The position numbers and the translations under genes are program-made. From the NCBI RefSeq assembly GCF_014633365.1, contig NW_026267104.1, positions 6,694,587 to 6,758,586 of the forward strand: DNA of 64,000 bases, given 5' to 3'. The notes beneath the pieces are model-generated. The model was given only the letters and a program-made list of their open reading frames with translations, was not told the DNA's origin and did not search any database. This DNA comes from Diospyros lotus (taxonomy: Eukaryota > Streptophyta > Magnoliopsida > Ericales > Ebenaceae). Positions 35,801 through 50,800 of the stretch are shown piece by piece. Each line of letters starts with the position of its first letter. The stretch's first letter is position 1.

Positions 35801-38800
35801 CAGATCCAAGGTCAAGCTTCTGCTTCACTTCTTTGAGAATATCAGGTTCTGTGATTCAATCAAAGACTAAATCAGATGCAAAAGAAAAACACAAACTAGA
35901 GAGCACCACAATAAACGGAAAAAGAAGGTAACCAAATACAATGATAAAGATACTAATATAAAAAAAGACACATCATACAGAAAACCAAAAAAGATATAGA
36001 AGCAATTAAGAATCACATGCAAATACAGCATAGTTGCAGAAAAATAAAGCTGTATTATCTGTAATATATGCCATTCCAAGACATGAAATTCAAGTCAAGC
36101 ATAGTACAGTCTAAATTCTGATAGTACATAGATAGGCACATATATCTTGCACTATTTATTTACATGCATCATAGGCAATTTTCCTTTAACCATTACACTA
36201 TTTATTAAGTTGAAAGAAAATCGAAAAAAAAAATTGAAGGAAACTATAGTGCCATAAAAAAAAAAGGTCAAGACTAAGAAAGCAACACTGCTATTCATGA
36301 CAATTGGCAAGGATAGAAGCAAGTTTGTCTGTACAAGCATGTTAAAGGAAAATATAAATACAGCCCAAGTATCTCTGAGACAGATACAGATTGCACAATT
36401 TAGTATGTATCTCTAACTAAATATTACTGATTTCATAATACATGGCTTGAATGGCTAACATGAGCTCCAAAATTAGAGATGTAATACATATGCCAGCTCA
36501 AGCTTCAGCACAAGTCTAATTGTATCCAACTGTTGCTCCACTTAATTGCCAGCATACATGATTCAGAAGTATCTAAAAGGAAAACACCTTATTTCAATTT
36601 GCAGCAGAATCAATGATTCTTGTCCTGGAATTGTGTTTCCTAGAAGGGATTAAAAAGTAGTAGCTCAAGTAATGCCCATAAGATGATCACTGGCAGTTTT
36701 GACTCCTAATTAATGCCTTTCCTTTTTGTAAAATAACTTAAATTACTATCTAGTAAAACCACGACTCCTCTTTCCCAATATGAATTTTTTCCAATCAATA
36801 ATAATAATTCCAGTTATTTTAATCTGGTATTGCAGGCAGTCAGCCTATATATATATATGATATTCTAGGCACTTCCCAAGCCCCTAGGTGTAAGGTACTA
36901 CCCCCTCCGTTCCTAAGAGAAGAAATTAGCAAACTGCAGTCCAGCAATGAAAATCAGCTTCAAAAGAACCATGCTGTAAGGTACCCACAGACCTTGTGCA
37001 CTGAACACACACACACACACACACACACAAAAAAAAAGGAATTAAAAACTAGATAAATAAAAAATTAAGATTATCAAAATGTTCCTAGAAATGCCAGGTT
37101 GGAGTAAATCAATTCAACTGAGTAAGAAATAAGAATTGCAGTATATAAATGGTATCTTGAAATGAATGATGTCTAGTTTCACCCAACAAAAGCAAATTGC
37201 AAAGATAGACATGCTTGTGCAACTTCTTTTTGTCCCCAGATTAGTGTTTTTGCAACAATTATTTACATGATATATTGGAATATATGTTGATCTACTTTAT
37301 GAAAAGTAAATTGAATACGTAAGAAAACTCAAACAAAATCACAAATGCAATTGCAATGGTTGCAACAATATTAAGTAAAAATTATCAAAATTTCTAGGAA
37401 GCAATCAAGTAAATAAACAGCTACAAAGAGAGCAAAAAGGAAAGGAGCAGATAATTTACCAACTGCAATAGGCTCGGTTGATGCAGAAACAGGCTGACCC
37501 TCAACTCCATCCTCTCTTACAGGAGTATATACAGCCACCAGCCTGTAGCCCACATCATCAACATTAGCTTCATACATCCTCCCAGTTTCCCCTGCAATGC
37601 AGCATCATGTTAGTACAAGCAAATATCCTACAGAGACATGGATATGGACATGGCACTGATAGGATAGAATCTTGGGAGCATGCTACTTTCAACAAATTAT
37701 TTAACAAGTTTGAACAAGATCCAAGCTGGTAATCCATATATGCATGAATTGTCCTTGAAGATATTCTAATGTACTTAAAGAGATCAATCCCTAAATAAAA
37801 TGAAAATTTTGTATCTACGATTGAACAAGTTCGAAAGACAAGAAATTAAAAGGTACTAATTCATGTTGAGAGTAAAAATGATAATATAAAATATAAAGTT
37901 AACCCTCAATCTAACAGCTAGCTTTTAGATGGGATGGTGGCTAACAATTTAACATGGTATCAGAGCAAGCAAAAGTCCAGAGTTTAAACCTCACTACTAA
38001 CCTAGTATTTAAATTGTTGCATGTGTTTGGACCAGTCAATAGTGAAGCTGGCCACGCGCGAGAGGGGCATGTTAAGAGTAAAAATGATCATAAAAAAGAT
38101 AAAGTTAGCTCTCTATACAACAATTTAAGCTTTTAGAAGAGATGGTGGTTAATAATTTAACAATTGATATGTTCGGAACTTATCAACAAATTCTAGATTA
38201 TTTTCCGAACATACAATGTGTTTCATGTGCACATTATTAAGTAACAGAACACATATCCTCCGAATGTTTCATTTTAAATAAAACTAAAAAAGTAACAGAA
38301 CATATGGTGGGAAGTGTCTTATTTTATATAATCTACAACATACCAAGTCCTTATCCCACTAGGTAAGGCTACCAGTAATCTATTATTAAAAATTTTAAAG
38401 CACAATATCTATGCACATCCTTTTTCTCAAATAAGTAATGCACAATAAACATCTAAAGCTTCTTTGTTTTTCTTTAAGATGTCCGATAGATTAACTTAAT
38501 ACTTAAAATAAACCCAATAACAGACCAAAAGGGAGATGAATCATCCAGAACTAGTGATTTTAAGCAGTACACATTCTACATATATATTCACACATTAATA
38601 CATAGTAAAAAAAAAAAAAATCAATGCAAATAATAGATCATCCAATCACAACATGGAGAATCAGTTGTGTAATATCAAGTCAGGGTTTTAGCCAAAAAAA
38701 AAATAATAAAAAATAAAACTCAATGATATCATACCAGGAATAGAGATAAGATCAGGACTTCCAACCATTGATCTAAGCCATTGGATTCTACTTTTTCCCT

Positions 38801-41800
38801 CTTTTCCTCCACTATAAATACCACGAACAGCATATAAGTTGGTGTGGAAGCCTCTACCCTCAATCTCCAACTTATCCACTCGAGGAATGCCTGATAAAAA
38901 GCCAAAGATATGGGCAACATTAAGTCATGTCTGCAAACATGTTCAAGATTTGTTTCAAATTGATACACTGAACCCATCCACAAAGCAATAGATCATTATA
39001 TATCTTTGGAAATTTTTATTTCTCTGACAACAAGCTCTCAAACATGCATAATTATAAACCAAAAAAATGGTTTTTTATTTTAAATGTATATACCTATTCT
39101 ACCTGATGACCTTAGGATGAATCTTTTTTGAAAAATTCTTCTAAGTGAAAAGATATGTTCTCCATGCTTGTTTCTCGTTTACTTCCCTATTTTTCATGAA
39201 AACAAATTGTTTTGAAACCAATATTAAGCAATTATTAAATTTCCGCAAGCAAAATGGGAAAGTTCAGAAAGAGTCAAACATAATCCAACAACTAAAATAA
39301 AAATTATGCTAATGAAATCCAGGATAAAAAGAAATGGACAGCAATCACATGGTAAAGAATCAGCAAAGGGTCTAGGACAACAGGTCATCTTAACTTCAAT
39401 AAAGAAGCTACAATTGACTGGCAATAACAAGACCTGATTGATCAAACAGTATTAAGCAAGGGTCAAACTCAAAAGGATGAGCTATGAAAGTGAATGTTAT
39501 ATTAATGAAATCTACATCATCAAAAATGTCAAAAAGCAAAAGAAATTTCATTCATGCATATTTCAAAGTCAAGCTTTAAAAACGACAAGTGCTACTTGCC
39601 ATGTAGGCTGCATAAATATGCATTTACTAGCTAATATTAAAATGAAAAGGTAGAAGGTGTTAAGAGAAGTAGTGTTATTTGTTCAGCATAAAAGAAGTAC
39701 TAGCTGCAGTACAGTTGCTTGTAGTTGCTATTCAATCAGTTAAGTATGTTAGTTAGGGCTTGTCAGTCATGGTTAAGTTTGTTAGTCAGTTACTGCTTTT
39801 CCAATTATTTTTGTACAGTTGTCTCTAACAGAGTTTTTGAGTACACATATATATATACCCAACTGCTCTTCTGATTTGGTCACTGAGAAATAGTTGTCAG
39901 CAAAGTTTCAGTTTCTCTCTCTCCCCTTCTCTTTTTCATTTCTTTTCTTTCTTTCTCCTACATAGAAGCTCTTGCTTCAGAAGGAACACAGTTTTTTTCC
40001 TTCTCTTGAGAACTAAACAAGAAGTATTCTCATCAACAAACTGAATAACTGGAAGCAGTTGGCAAGAGACTAAATACCTGGTAAAATGGGATCAGTTTCA
40101 GCATATGCCGGGTAACTTGACCTTCCGAACACATCAGTCACAATGCATTCACATCGCAGACACCGACCAATGTCCTCTAGTCGCACCTTAAAGGAGCACG
40201 AACGCTGAGAAGTTAAAGGCTCAAAGGACAAATCATTTCCTGCTTCAGATGAGCAAAACCTGCACCATACCTCTTGTCATATACTGGAAAAATTAAGTGA
40301 ATTATCATGTAAAGAAAGTATTATTTTTAACTTATTTGATACCCCAAAAGTTAAGGAAAAATTTTTGTGGTTCCTGGAAACTCATCAAACGTTTAATGTT
40401 GCTTGTAATCCCATGCTCAATTTTGTATAACCATATCAATAATTGCAATTACAGCCTCATGACAAGCATGAAAAAAACCTTTGACAGCATTCAGACAAAA
40501 ATGAGACTACACGACTCTTAAGTCTATGGAAACGAGATGTAAGATAAAAGGCACAGATTAAACTGTGGCACTAAACTATCATTTACAACAAATAAATAGT
40601 TAGGGATCATTTGACAGCACTTTCAATTTTGTGATTTCTGTTAGGCTTTTTTTTGTTCTTGTGTTCGCTTTCTATCTACAGTTATAAAAAAAATGAAAAC
40701 TAAATTTAACTTTACCTTTTTGCAAAAGTTTGAAAACAAAAACTAAAGTATTTGACACAAATTATATTTATTTCATCCAGTGATTAAATATTTACGTAAA
40801 ACAAATCAATTAATATTGACACAATTTGTCATTATTCATACAAATTTGTCTTTTTCATATTTTCCAGTCAGAATCTGTTGCCCAGCAATGACAGCCAATC
40901 ATTCTCCATTCTTCCATTGTCTGCTTCCTCCTCCGCAATGCCAGCCCAGTACTCCCACTTGGTATTTTACAGGCACACTTCTAGGATGTACATATATATG
41001 TCACCAGATACACACTACATGGATATTTCGTACATTGACACCACACATTCTCACAAATAAATACTATTTAGTCTTTATTTTGATGATGATACCCGTACAT
41101 GATGATCGGGCAAGTCCACCCAGAGGATATATTCATTTGATATCTTGACATTAATACATACACAAGGTATATTTAGTTATAAGTATGCACATAGCTGTAC
41201 TTGAAATGATTATAGAGTAGATTTGTCACCTTACTCATGTTATTACATGCTTAAAGCTACTCTTAGAGCCTTCCAGTTAATCATCACACCATGCCTGAGG
41301 CATTCTTGTAGGGCTTTATCTGGTCATTCACAAGATTGATCCTATCCATCAAAAAGACCTACAATAGATTTGATGATCCCATTGTGGGCACCACACCTGC
41401 CTCACGGCCAGTGTCAGTCTTGGAGCCCACAGTGAGTTGTGACATTGAGTATACCCTTTCAGGTAGAAGGGAAGTCAGTTGGGTTAAATAAGATTATAAG
41501 GGATATGGTCCAAGATGTGTTGGAAGTGTGTATGACATAAGCAATGAATGAGGTTTGTGATAACATATTGGCAAGTTGGTAATAAAGTTTGGAAGAGGCA
41601 TCCAAAAAGCCAAAACTCAATTGGAGAGTAGACTGCAGCTCCCAAAAAAGCTTGAGGGCTCAACCATCAAGAGAAACAGACGACTTCAGGATCAACTGTA
41701 AAGCTGAAGTTGCTATAAGATCTTCTATGAGTCAATCAATCAACTAGGGGATCGGCTAAGGATGGTCCAGGTGACTTAAGGGTTATGAGTAACTGACAGT

Positions 41801-44800
41801 TGACTGTGAGGTTGACTATGGGTGGTCCAGGTGCTAGGTGAGTTGACTAATGGGTTAGATGGTTGCTGGATTATCAATTGTGAGTGAGTGACTGTCCAAG
41901 ACTGTTACTGAGAATTTGATCAATGGGTCAACAACAATCAACAGGTAAGTAGACTGGAGTAGAATAAAGAATTAAAATTGATGTAAAAATGAAAAAAAAA
42001 AAAAAAAGGATGAGATACAGCCAAGTTAGACCCTATCCAACTTATGGAGTTAAAACTTTTCACCCTAAATACACTAAGTGGGGATGATGTCACTAGTCCA
42101 TCCTTGTCTAGAGAATGGCCGACCGGCAGTGACTGAGGATATTCCCAACTACATTTTTGGTTGTGTCGTCTTCAATTGGAGAAAGGCATCCAGCTGAGAT
42201 ATGAGATTTAAGTCATGAGGTCGCCAAGAGTAAATGATATCAGAGTTTGAGAATCAAATTCATGAAAATTTTTGACCCCATGGAAATATTATGAAAAATT
42301 AAATGGCTTACTTTTGGACTGGGTTTTTACATTATGTCCATTTTTTCACTTCTTTTCAAAACAAAAATAGGTAACCATACACCATTTTCTGTTTTTATTT
42401 CCAAAATTTGCAAAATGAGAACAGAAAATTCAAAATGGAAGCCGTTGCAAATGGGGCATTAGCTTTTCCTCTATTAATAGGCTTTCCAGTAAATTTAAGA
42501 CCCAAAATCTGTCACTGAAATATCATTCATGACAAACATGTACTTGCTTTTCCACTATTAATAGGCTTTCCTCATGACTATATAAGCAAAGGTAACTTTA
42601 AAAGGGATGAAAAAAGAATGTCTTCATGAAGCACCCAATATCTGCAATATTCTTGTGACTAAGATTCAGGTTTTTCAAACTGTTACCGAGAAGCATATGA
42701 AAGACAGGCCGCTATTAGTATTCATATGTTAAACCATACCATTGGTATTTGACGTCTTTCTTGTATTTGCCCCAAACATGTTACTGAATTTCATTCAGGT
42801 TTTTCAAACAGTTACCGAAAAGCATATGAAAAACAGGCTTCTATTAATATTCATATGTTAAACCATACCATTGGTATTTAACATCTTTCTTGTATTTGCC
42901 CCAAACACGTTGCTGAATTTCACTATTTGGAATTACTTCAACTGCAGTGAGTACATCTCCTTCAACTGCCTTTCCAGTAAGAGCAAGCATCTCGATCTCT
43001 GGAAGCTCTGCAAAATTCAAAAGATATAGGCAGCTGAAATAAACGTCTCAAAAACTATCTGATTCAGACTTCAATAGGATGCTTGTTTAACTGGATGGCA
43101 TGAAAGCTACATTACACCTAAAACCGTATATCCTTCATGAGATTTAACAAGTAAACAAATTTAAAAAAAAAAAAAACAGCACGAGCCTTAGGACTATCCT
43201 CTGGATACCAGAATTAGACCATATCATTCTGGCACTGGTGTTGCAACCCCAATTTGGACTAGTCTCTATCAGTTTTGCTTAGTGATGGTTTCCATTTCTG
43301 ATTTACACAACAGAATTCAGGTAATATTTACATGTCTTTCCTCTGTGTTTTCGACAACCCATTGTGTACACAATATTGTTTTCACGATCAGCAAGGACAT
43401 TTCTCAAAGTATATGAAGAAACTAGGTAGATGAATTAGGGAATCAAACCACCATAAATAATTTCATTGAACTGAAAGATATATATACACACAAAAGTCCT
43501 AAAAAATCTGCTAAAAATCCTTCCAATTTTTCTCCTAACTATTCTCCTATTTTATAGGAGTAGATTACAACACTTTGCTATCTACTTTACCAATTTAGAC
43601 CACTCAACAATTCGGATAACTTATGACTAAATTATCCTTATTCTACCTTATCTTTCTGTTTGAATTTCCTGATTACAGAAGCTGTAATTCCAAGTCTCTT
43701 ATAGTTCCTTGGCTTCCTCCAACACTCCCCCTCAAGCTGAGGAATAGATGTCAATTATTCCCAGGTTGCCTCTAAGAGATTCAAAACCTTGTTTTTGCAT
43801 GGCTTTAGTTAGGATGTTTGCTTCTTGATCTTCAGTAGGAACATAAGTGAGTCTTATGTCTCCTTCTTCCATCTCTTGCTTGACGAAATGTCTGTCAATT
43901 CTGACATGCTTCATTTAGTCATTCTCCACCGGATTGTTTACAATACTAATAGCTTATTTGCTATCACTATAGAGTAACTTAGGAGATGATATAGGCATAA
44001 AAAGATCTTTCATTAGTCTTTCTATCCATATTATCTCACAAATCCCTTGAGCAATGGCTCGATACTCAGCTTCCACACTGCTACGAGCAACAACTTGTTT
44101 CTTGCGCCTCCAAGTCACTAAGTTTCCCCACAACTTGGTACAATATCCTGATGCGGATCTACTATCCTCAATGGAACCTGTCCAATCAAAATCTACATAG
44201 CCAATAATTCCTTTATCTTGACTTTTCTTGAACAGCAGCCCTTTTCCAGGCATTCCTTTGAGATACCTGAGAATATGGTAAGCAGTTTCAAGATGTCCTT
44301 TAGTTGGTAGACGCACAAATTGGCTAATGATGCTCACAGCATAAGCAATATCTGGCCTTGTGTGAGACAAATAGATAAGCTTTCCTACTAAGCGTTGATA
44401 TCTTCCTTTGTCAACCTAATATTCTTCTCTCTTTTCTTTATTCTTCCAATTAGGCTCTAGGGAAGTAGTTGCTGGTTTACACCGTAGTTTGCCTATTTCC
44501 CTTAGCAAATCTAGGACGTATTTCCTTTGAGATATGAATATGCCTTCCTTGCTTCTTGCCACTTCCAACCCAAGGAAGTATCTTAATTCCTCCCTAGCTC
44601 TTTTACCTCGAATGTTTGTCTTAGTTGATGCTTTAATTTCTCAATCTCTTGGTTGTTGTCTCTTGTGATGATGATATCATCCACATAAACTACCAAGATT
44701 GTTCTCCTTCCATCCTCTTCAATCTTGGTGAAAAGAGTGTGATCAGACTGCCCTTACTTGTATCCAAGCTCGTGTAGGGTGTCACTAAACCTCTTAAATC

Positions 44801-47800
44801 AAGCTCTAGGAGATTATTTAAGACCATATAGTGATTTCTTTAACTTGCATACCTTCCTTCTTGTGTCATTTTTCTCAAAACCAGGTGGTATGTTCATAAG
44901 ATTTACTCTTCCAGCTCTCCATTCAAGAAAGCATTTTTGACATCCAATTGATGTAGTCTCCAGTCTAGATTTACTGCCAATGATAATAAAACCCGGATGA
45001 AATTTAGTTTAGCCACGAGAGCAAATGTTTCCTCGTAGTCCAAGCGTTGAGTTTGAGTGAATCCTTAAGCAACAAGTCTTGTCTTGTACCTGTCAATACT
45101 CCCATCAGATTTGTACTTCATAATGAACACCCACTTACTACCTACTGTTTTCTTTCCTTCTGGTAGCTCCATAACTTCCCATGTATTATTCTTTTCCAAG
45201 GCTTTCATCTCTTCCATGACTGTTGCCCTCCATTTTCACCTTATAGTACCTGATAAATATCTCTAAGAATAGCCACACTATCAAGACTGATAGTAAATGA
45301 TTTGCATTGGGGAGATAATCTTGAGCATCCGAGGTAATTTGAGATCGGATGTTTCGTACAAGATCTTACCCATTTCCTTAAAGCAATTGGAATACCTAGA
45401 TCATATTCAAATCTGTTTTGTACCTCAGTATCTCTTGCAGCCACATTTTCTAGACTTATCTCTAGATTAGATGATTTAGTTAGCTGAAGATCACGAGGCC
45501 TTCTCAAGTAAACCATTAGTGGTGGGTGGTTTAGTTTGGACCTGATCATCCTCTTGAATTTTGGTGTTCTCTTTCTCTCCCCCTTGATGGTTTAGGGCTG
45601 GAGGAATGGAATTTAAATTGAATTCAAGACTGATTTGAAGGGTTTCAAGATTAAGGACAGGGTTTGGTAATCGATCAGTGAGAGGAGTAGGAGAAGAATG
45701 ATCAAGTATAGGCGTGATTGTACTCCAAACATCTTTTGTTTTGGAGGTACTTTCTTGCTGAGGGGTGTTTTGAAAAAATAGTTTATGCTGGATGAAAGAG
45801 ATATCACAAGAAACAATTAATTTTCGATTATGGGGGTTATGACATTTATAGCCTTCCTAAGTAAGGAGAGTAACCAACAAATATGCACTTGAGTGCTTTA
45901 GGGTCCAAATTGGATTGAGTGAGTTGGTTTTTGTATACAAAAACAGTACATCCAAAAACCTTAAGAGGAAGAGAATTTAGGACCCTAGTATTATGGGGAA
46001 AGGATTCAAGAAACACATTCAAGGGAGTTTTAAACTCTAGAATTTTTGAAGGGAGTCTATTGATGAGATAGGTAGCAGTAAGGACAACTTCTCCCCAATA
46101 GACATTTGGAACTGATTGAGCAAACATTAGGGCTCTTGTTGTCTCAAGAAGATGCAAATTCTTTGTTTCAACTATCCCATTTTGTTGGGAATTATAGGGA
46201 CATGAGCTTTGATGAATAATACCATACTCATTTAGGTATTGATTGAATTCATTGGAGAAGTACTCTCGACCATTATCAAATCTCAATATATGAATGGGTG
46301 ATTGAAAAACATTTCTGACCATTTGATGAAACCTTTTGAAAACAAGATAGATTTCAGATTCGTCTTTCATTAGGAACACCCAGCACACTCTGTGTGGTCA
46401 TCAATAAAAGTGATGAACCATCGTGTGTTTGTTAGGTTGGGAGTCTTAGCTGGTCCCCAAATGTCACTATGAACCAAATGAAATGATTTTGAAGGTTTAT
46501 AGGTATGATTAGGATGAGAATTCTTGGTTTGCTTTGCAAGGATACAATGTTCACAATAGAAATTATGAATTTTATTGCTAGAAAGAGAAGGGTACAAAAC
46601 TCTAAGATCCTCTAAGCTAGGATGTCCTAATCGTTGATGCCATAACATTAATTCTGATTCCGAAACAGTAACTAAAGAGGATTGAATAGATAACCTAAAT
46701 TTTGTAGGATGATCAAGTCTTGAAATTTAATAAAGTCCTCCCTTCTCCTCAGCTTTGTCAATCATCCTCCCCGATGATATGTCCTGAAAAACACAATGAG
46801 AGTGAAAAAATGTCATTGAGCAATTCCTTTAGTGATTTTACTTACTGATAATAGATTGCATCTTAAATTTGGAAGGTTGTGGCATCAGCCATAAACACAG
46901 CAATGCCTTGATCACAAGGTTCATAATTGGATAAAATTTTAAGGGAACCTGTCATGTGGTCTAATGCTCCAGTGTCTATGATCCAAAAGTTTGTAGAAAA
47001 CCTTTGAGAGAAGTAGAAAGTGACTGGCATTACCTTGTTTTGCCAAGGACACCACTAGATTGTTGTCTGCACTTTCAGTCGCCTTATGCACCTTAGTTTG
47101 GCTTAGTAACTGTTGTAGGGCCTCCAATTGATCTGTTGTTAGAGAAACCATAGTTGAATTCCCTTTTTCAACTTCTACTATATATGTGGACTGACCTCCC
47201 TTTCGCTGATTTCTTGGTTTCCAATTTGCTGGTTTTCCATATATCTTCCAATAGATTTTCCTACTATGATAGGGTTTATTACAGTGGTCACACCGTTGTT
47301 TTGCATCTCACCTTTTAGTTGAGATAGGAAATTTTCCTTGAGATATGTTTAGGGTAGAATTCTGAAGATATACCTCGCTATTTGAATGACTAGGCAGCAT
47401 CAATTTCTTCCTACTTTCTTCTCATCTTACTTTAGCAAACACCTCTCTCGTAGATGGGAAGGGCTTAGTTCCGAGTAATCTCCCCCCTACTTCATCTAAA
47501 TCTGAGTTTAGACCATGTAAGAAGTCAAAAACTATTTCTTTCTCCACCATCTTGTCATACTTTCTTCCATACGTGGGAGACTCCCATGTAATCTCATAGA
47601 AGAGATCCATCTCTTTCCATAATTCAGTTAAGGTGTTATAATACTCAATAACAGAGTTATTACCTTGCTTTGTGGTTCGGATGATAAACCAAACTTGAAA
47701 ACTTTGGGCTGTGTTTTCAAGGTCTGAGTAAATCTCCGTGATAGCCTTCCAAATCTCACTAGCTATGTTATAGAATAAATAAGTTCTTCTAATCTTAGAC

Positions 47801-50800
47801 TCCATAGAGTTTACCAGCCAGGCCATAACAATAGCATTCTCAGCTTCCCATACTTCATAAGTTGCTGACTCGAGACTTGGTTTTGCAATATCTCCTGTTA
47901 GATAGCCTACTTTACCCTTCCATCGAACAACCAGCATAACTGATTGGGATCACTCTTGGAAGTTGGTTCCATTCAGCTTGTATAGAGTAGTTTGGAGTGA
48001 ATGATTATCAAGAGTTATTGGAGTAATTGGAACTAGATTGTTCTTCATTGGAAGAGGATTGGTGGTTGAAGTCTCGCTTGCTGTTGGAATCTCATCCATT
48101 GCGTGAGCTTAAGAGTCCTATCTGAAATAGAACACTAGCTATTGGGTGCCACAAGAACATGGCTCTGATACTATGAAGAAACTAGGTAGATGAATTAGGG
48201 AATCAAACCACCGTAAATAATTTCATTGATCTGAAAAAAAATATATACTCAAAAGTCCTAAAAAATCTGCTAAAAATCCTCCTAATTTTTCTAACTATTC
48301 TCCTATTTTATAGGAGTAGATTACAACACTTTGCTATCTACTTTACCGATTTAGACCACTCAACAATTTGGATAACTTATGACTAAATTATCCTTATTCT
48401 ACCTTATCTTTCTGTTTGAATTTCCTGATTACACGAAGCTGTAATCCCGAGCCTCTTATAGTTCCTTAGCTTCCTCCAACAGTACCTATGAAGGGCTGGA
48501 TTTAGAAACAACTACAACAGTCCATATAACCTAAGTGCAACTGATCATTTTTTCTAGGTTTTTTAATTTCTTTCTGGTGGAACTAAATTTAAAAGGCCAT
48601 CCTATCAACTAGTTCAAACATCAAACCAATAATAATTAATACAAAAAGGACTACAGAGGAATAGCTACGTAAACTTTAGCGTTTGAATGACCAAGGAGGA
48701 GCAAGTATACAACAGGGATCAGATAGAATCATAGCATGAAAGAAATGTATAACCCAAGCAGGTAAGCTCATGAGAGGAATGGATGCCACAACTTCAAGAC
48801 CAATCATCAGACAACATCACAAGGAATGCAAAATAATGTGATAAGGAATCCATCTCACACATGAAGGAACAAAGAAAGTAAAAGCAGAAACCAAAGAAGC
48901 AAGACTTCAGTACAAGACCAAAAATGCAACAATGATATGATATTTTATAATAGAAAAATAAAAAAGTACATAGCATTGTAAGTAGACATTGACAATTAAC
49001 AAATTTTTATAAGTACAATGCAACTTCTTACAAATCCTTGATTTTTTCATCTTACAAATATCTATGATGTTGAACTATTAACCACCATCTAATCTAAAAG
49101 TTTAAGCTGGTAAATAAAAAGCTATCTTTTATATTATTATTTTTACTTTCAACATGCCCTCTCACATGTGAAGCCTGCATAACTAGCCCAAACATGTACA
49201 ACTATTTAAATATTAGATCAATGGTGAGATTTGAATTCAAGATTTTTGTCTGCTCTAATATCATGTCTAATTGTTAATCACTATCTCATCTAAAAACATA
49301 AATAGGTAGATAATGGGTTAACTTTATCTTTTATATTACTTTTTTTTTTTCATAAATATTTTTTTATATTACTTTTACTTTCAACATATTCATATACTTC
49401 TTTTTTGAAACAATATGCAAGAGCTTGAAAAGAACTTAGAACAGAAACAAAGAGAAGAAAAGAAACTCTCAATATTCACCAGTGAATCAAAAATGAATAC
49501 AATACAAATCAAAGAAGAGACACTGCTATTTATAGCAGCTGCCTTATTAAAGAGCCCTGATACCGAGGCACCTTATAATCGCCTAACAACAATAAACAAA
49601 TAGAAGCAGCAACATAATACAGCAACATAAAAATACAATAAGAAGCCCGCTATACTCTCACATTCCCCCTCAAATCAGACCCCATAGAGTAAGGACTTTA
49701 GATCCTTGAGCAACTTGGAGAATCAGCAGACAATAAGCAAACAACAAACAAGCTACTCCTTAACTGTTGACTTGAGAGAGACTCCTAGGAGATCAGGCTT
49801 CTGAACAAGAGGCATCCTTAGACGTAGCTTATCACATAAAAGTTGAAAACGACTTCGAGCTAGGCCTTTAGCAAAAACATCTGCAATTTGATAGTCAGTA
49901 GGAACATAGCGAATTTCAACCACCTTGTTCTCAACTTTCTCCCGCACAAAGTGAATGTCAATTTCCAAATGCTTAGTGCGAGCATGAAAAACAAGGTTTT
50001 CAGCAATGCTTTTAGCAGCTAGGTTATCACTCCAGAGAACAAGAACATGAGCACACGGATAGCCAAGCTCTGAAAACAAGGATTTTAACCACATAATTTC
50101 AATCACACCTTGAGCAATTGCTCTGTATTCGGCTTCTCCTACTGACCTAGCTACAACCGACTACTTACGAGAACTCCATATAATCAAATTACTTTCAAGA
50201 AACACACACAGTCCACTGGTAGATCGACGAGTGACCTGACAACCGGCATGATCAGCATCTGTATACACTGTGAGAGAGAGATTAGCTGAGGAGGGAGAAA
50301 AGAACAACCCCAAACTGAGGGAACCTTTAAGATACCGAAGCAGACGCTTGCAAGCAACCTAATGTTGATGATTAGGAGCTGAAAGAAACTGACTGAGCCA
50401 ATTAACAATGAAATCAATATCCAGTCTGGTATAGGTGAGATATTGCAAGGAGCCAATTACAGTGCGATAGAGAGAAGGATTAGAGAAAGACTCACCCTCA
50501 TCAGTTAAAGAGTCTGCTATGTTAACTGGATTCTCACAAGGCTTACAATCTAACATGGCAATTTTCTTTAACAGATCAATTGTATACTTAGTTTGAGTGA
50601 GGTAAAGTCCATCAGTGTTACGGTGAGCCTCAAAACCAAGAAAATAGCTGACAGAACCCATAGTTTTGAGAGCAAAATGTGTATTCAAATCCTTAATACA
50701 AGCTCTAAGGGTTGAAGAATCTGAACAAGTAATCAGTATGTCATCAACATAGACTAAAACAAATAGCACAAACTTAGCAGTTCTCTTAACAAACAATGAG

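Larger units (their letters stand above)
43414..48481 (-). mobile_element. Copia B: near full-length, inactive LTR retrotransposon
   Basis: LTRs at 43414-43724 and 48174-48481 (311 and 308 bp) start TGTTGGAGGAAGC and end AGTTTCTTCA on the minus strand. The primer site is TAGTATCAGAGC at 48173-48162, one base off the usual form. The polypurine tract CTTGAGGGGGAG lies at 43736-43725. The flanks GTATA (43409-43413) and GTACC (48482-48486) match only partly, so the target duplication has decayed or is not real. Gag is close to that of Copia A, so they are one family in opposite orientations. Sense relative to AIR9. Confidence 0.9.

Noticed and set aside
43409..48486. GTATA/GTACC as target duplication of Copia B
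   Set aside because: Only three of five bases match; recorded as doubtful rather than as a duplication.
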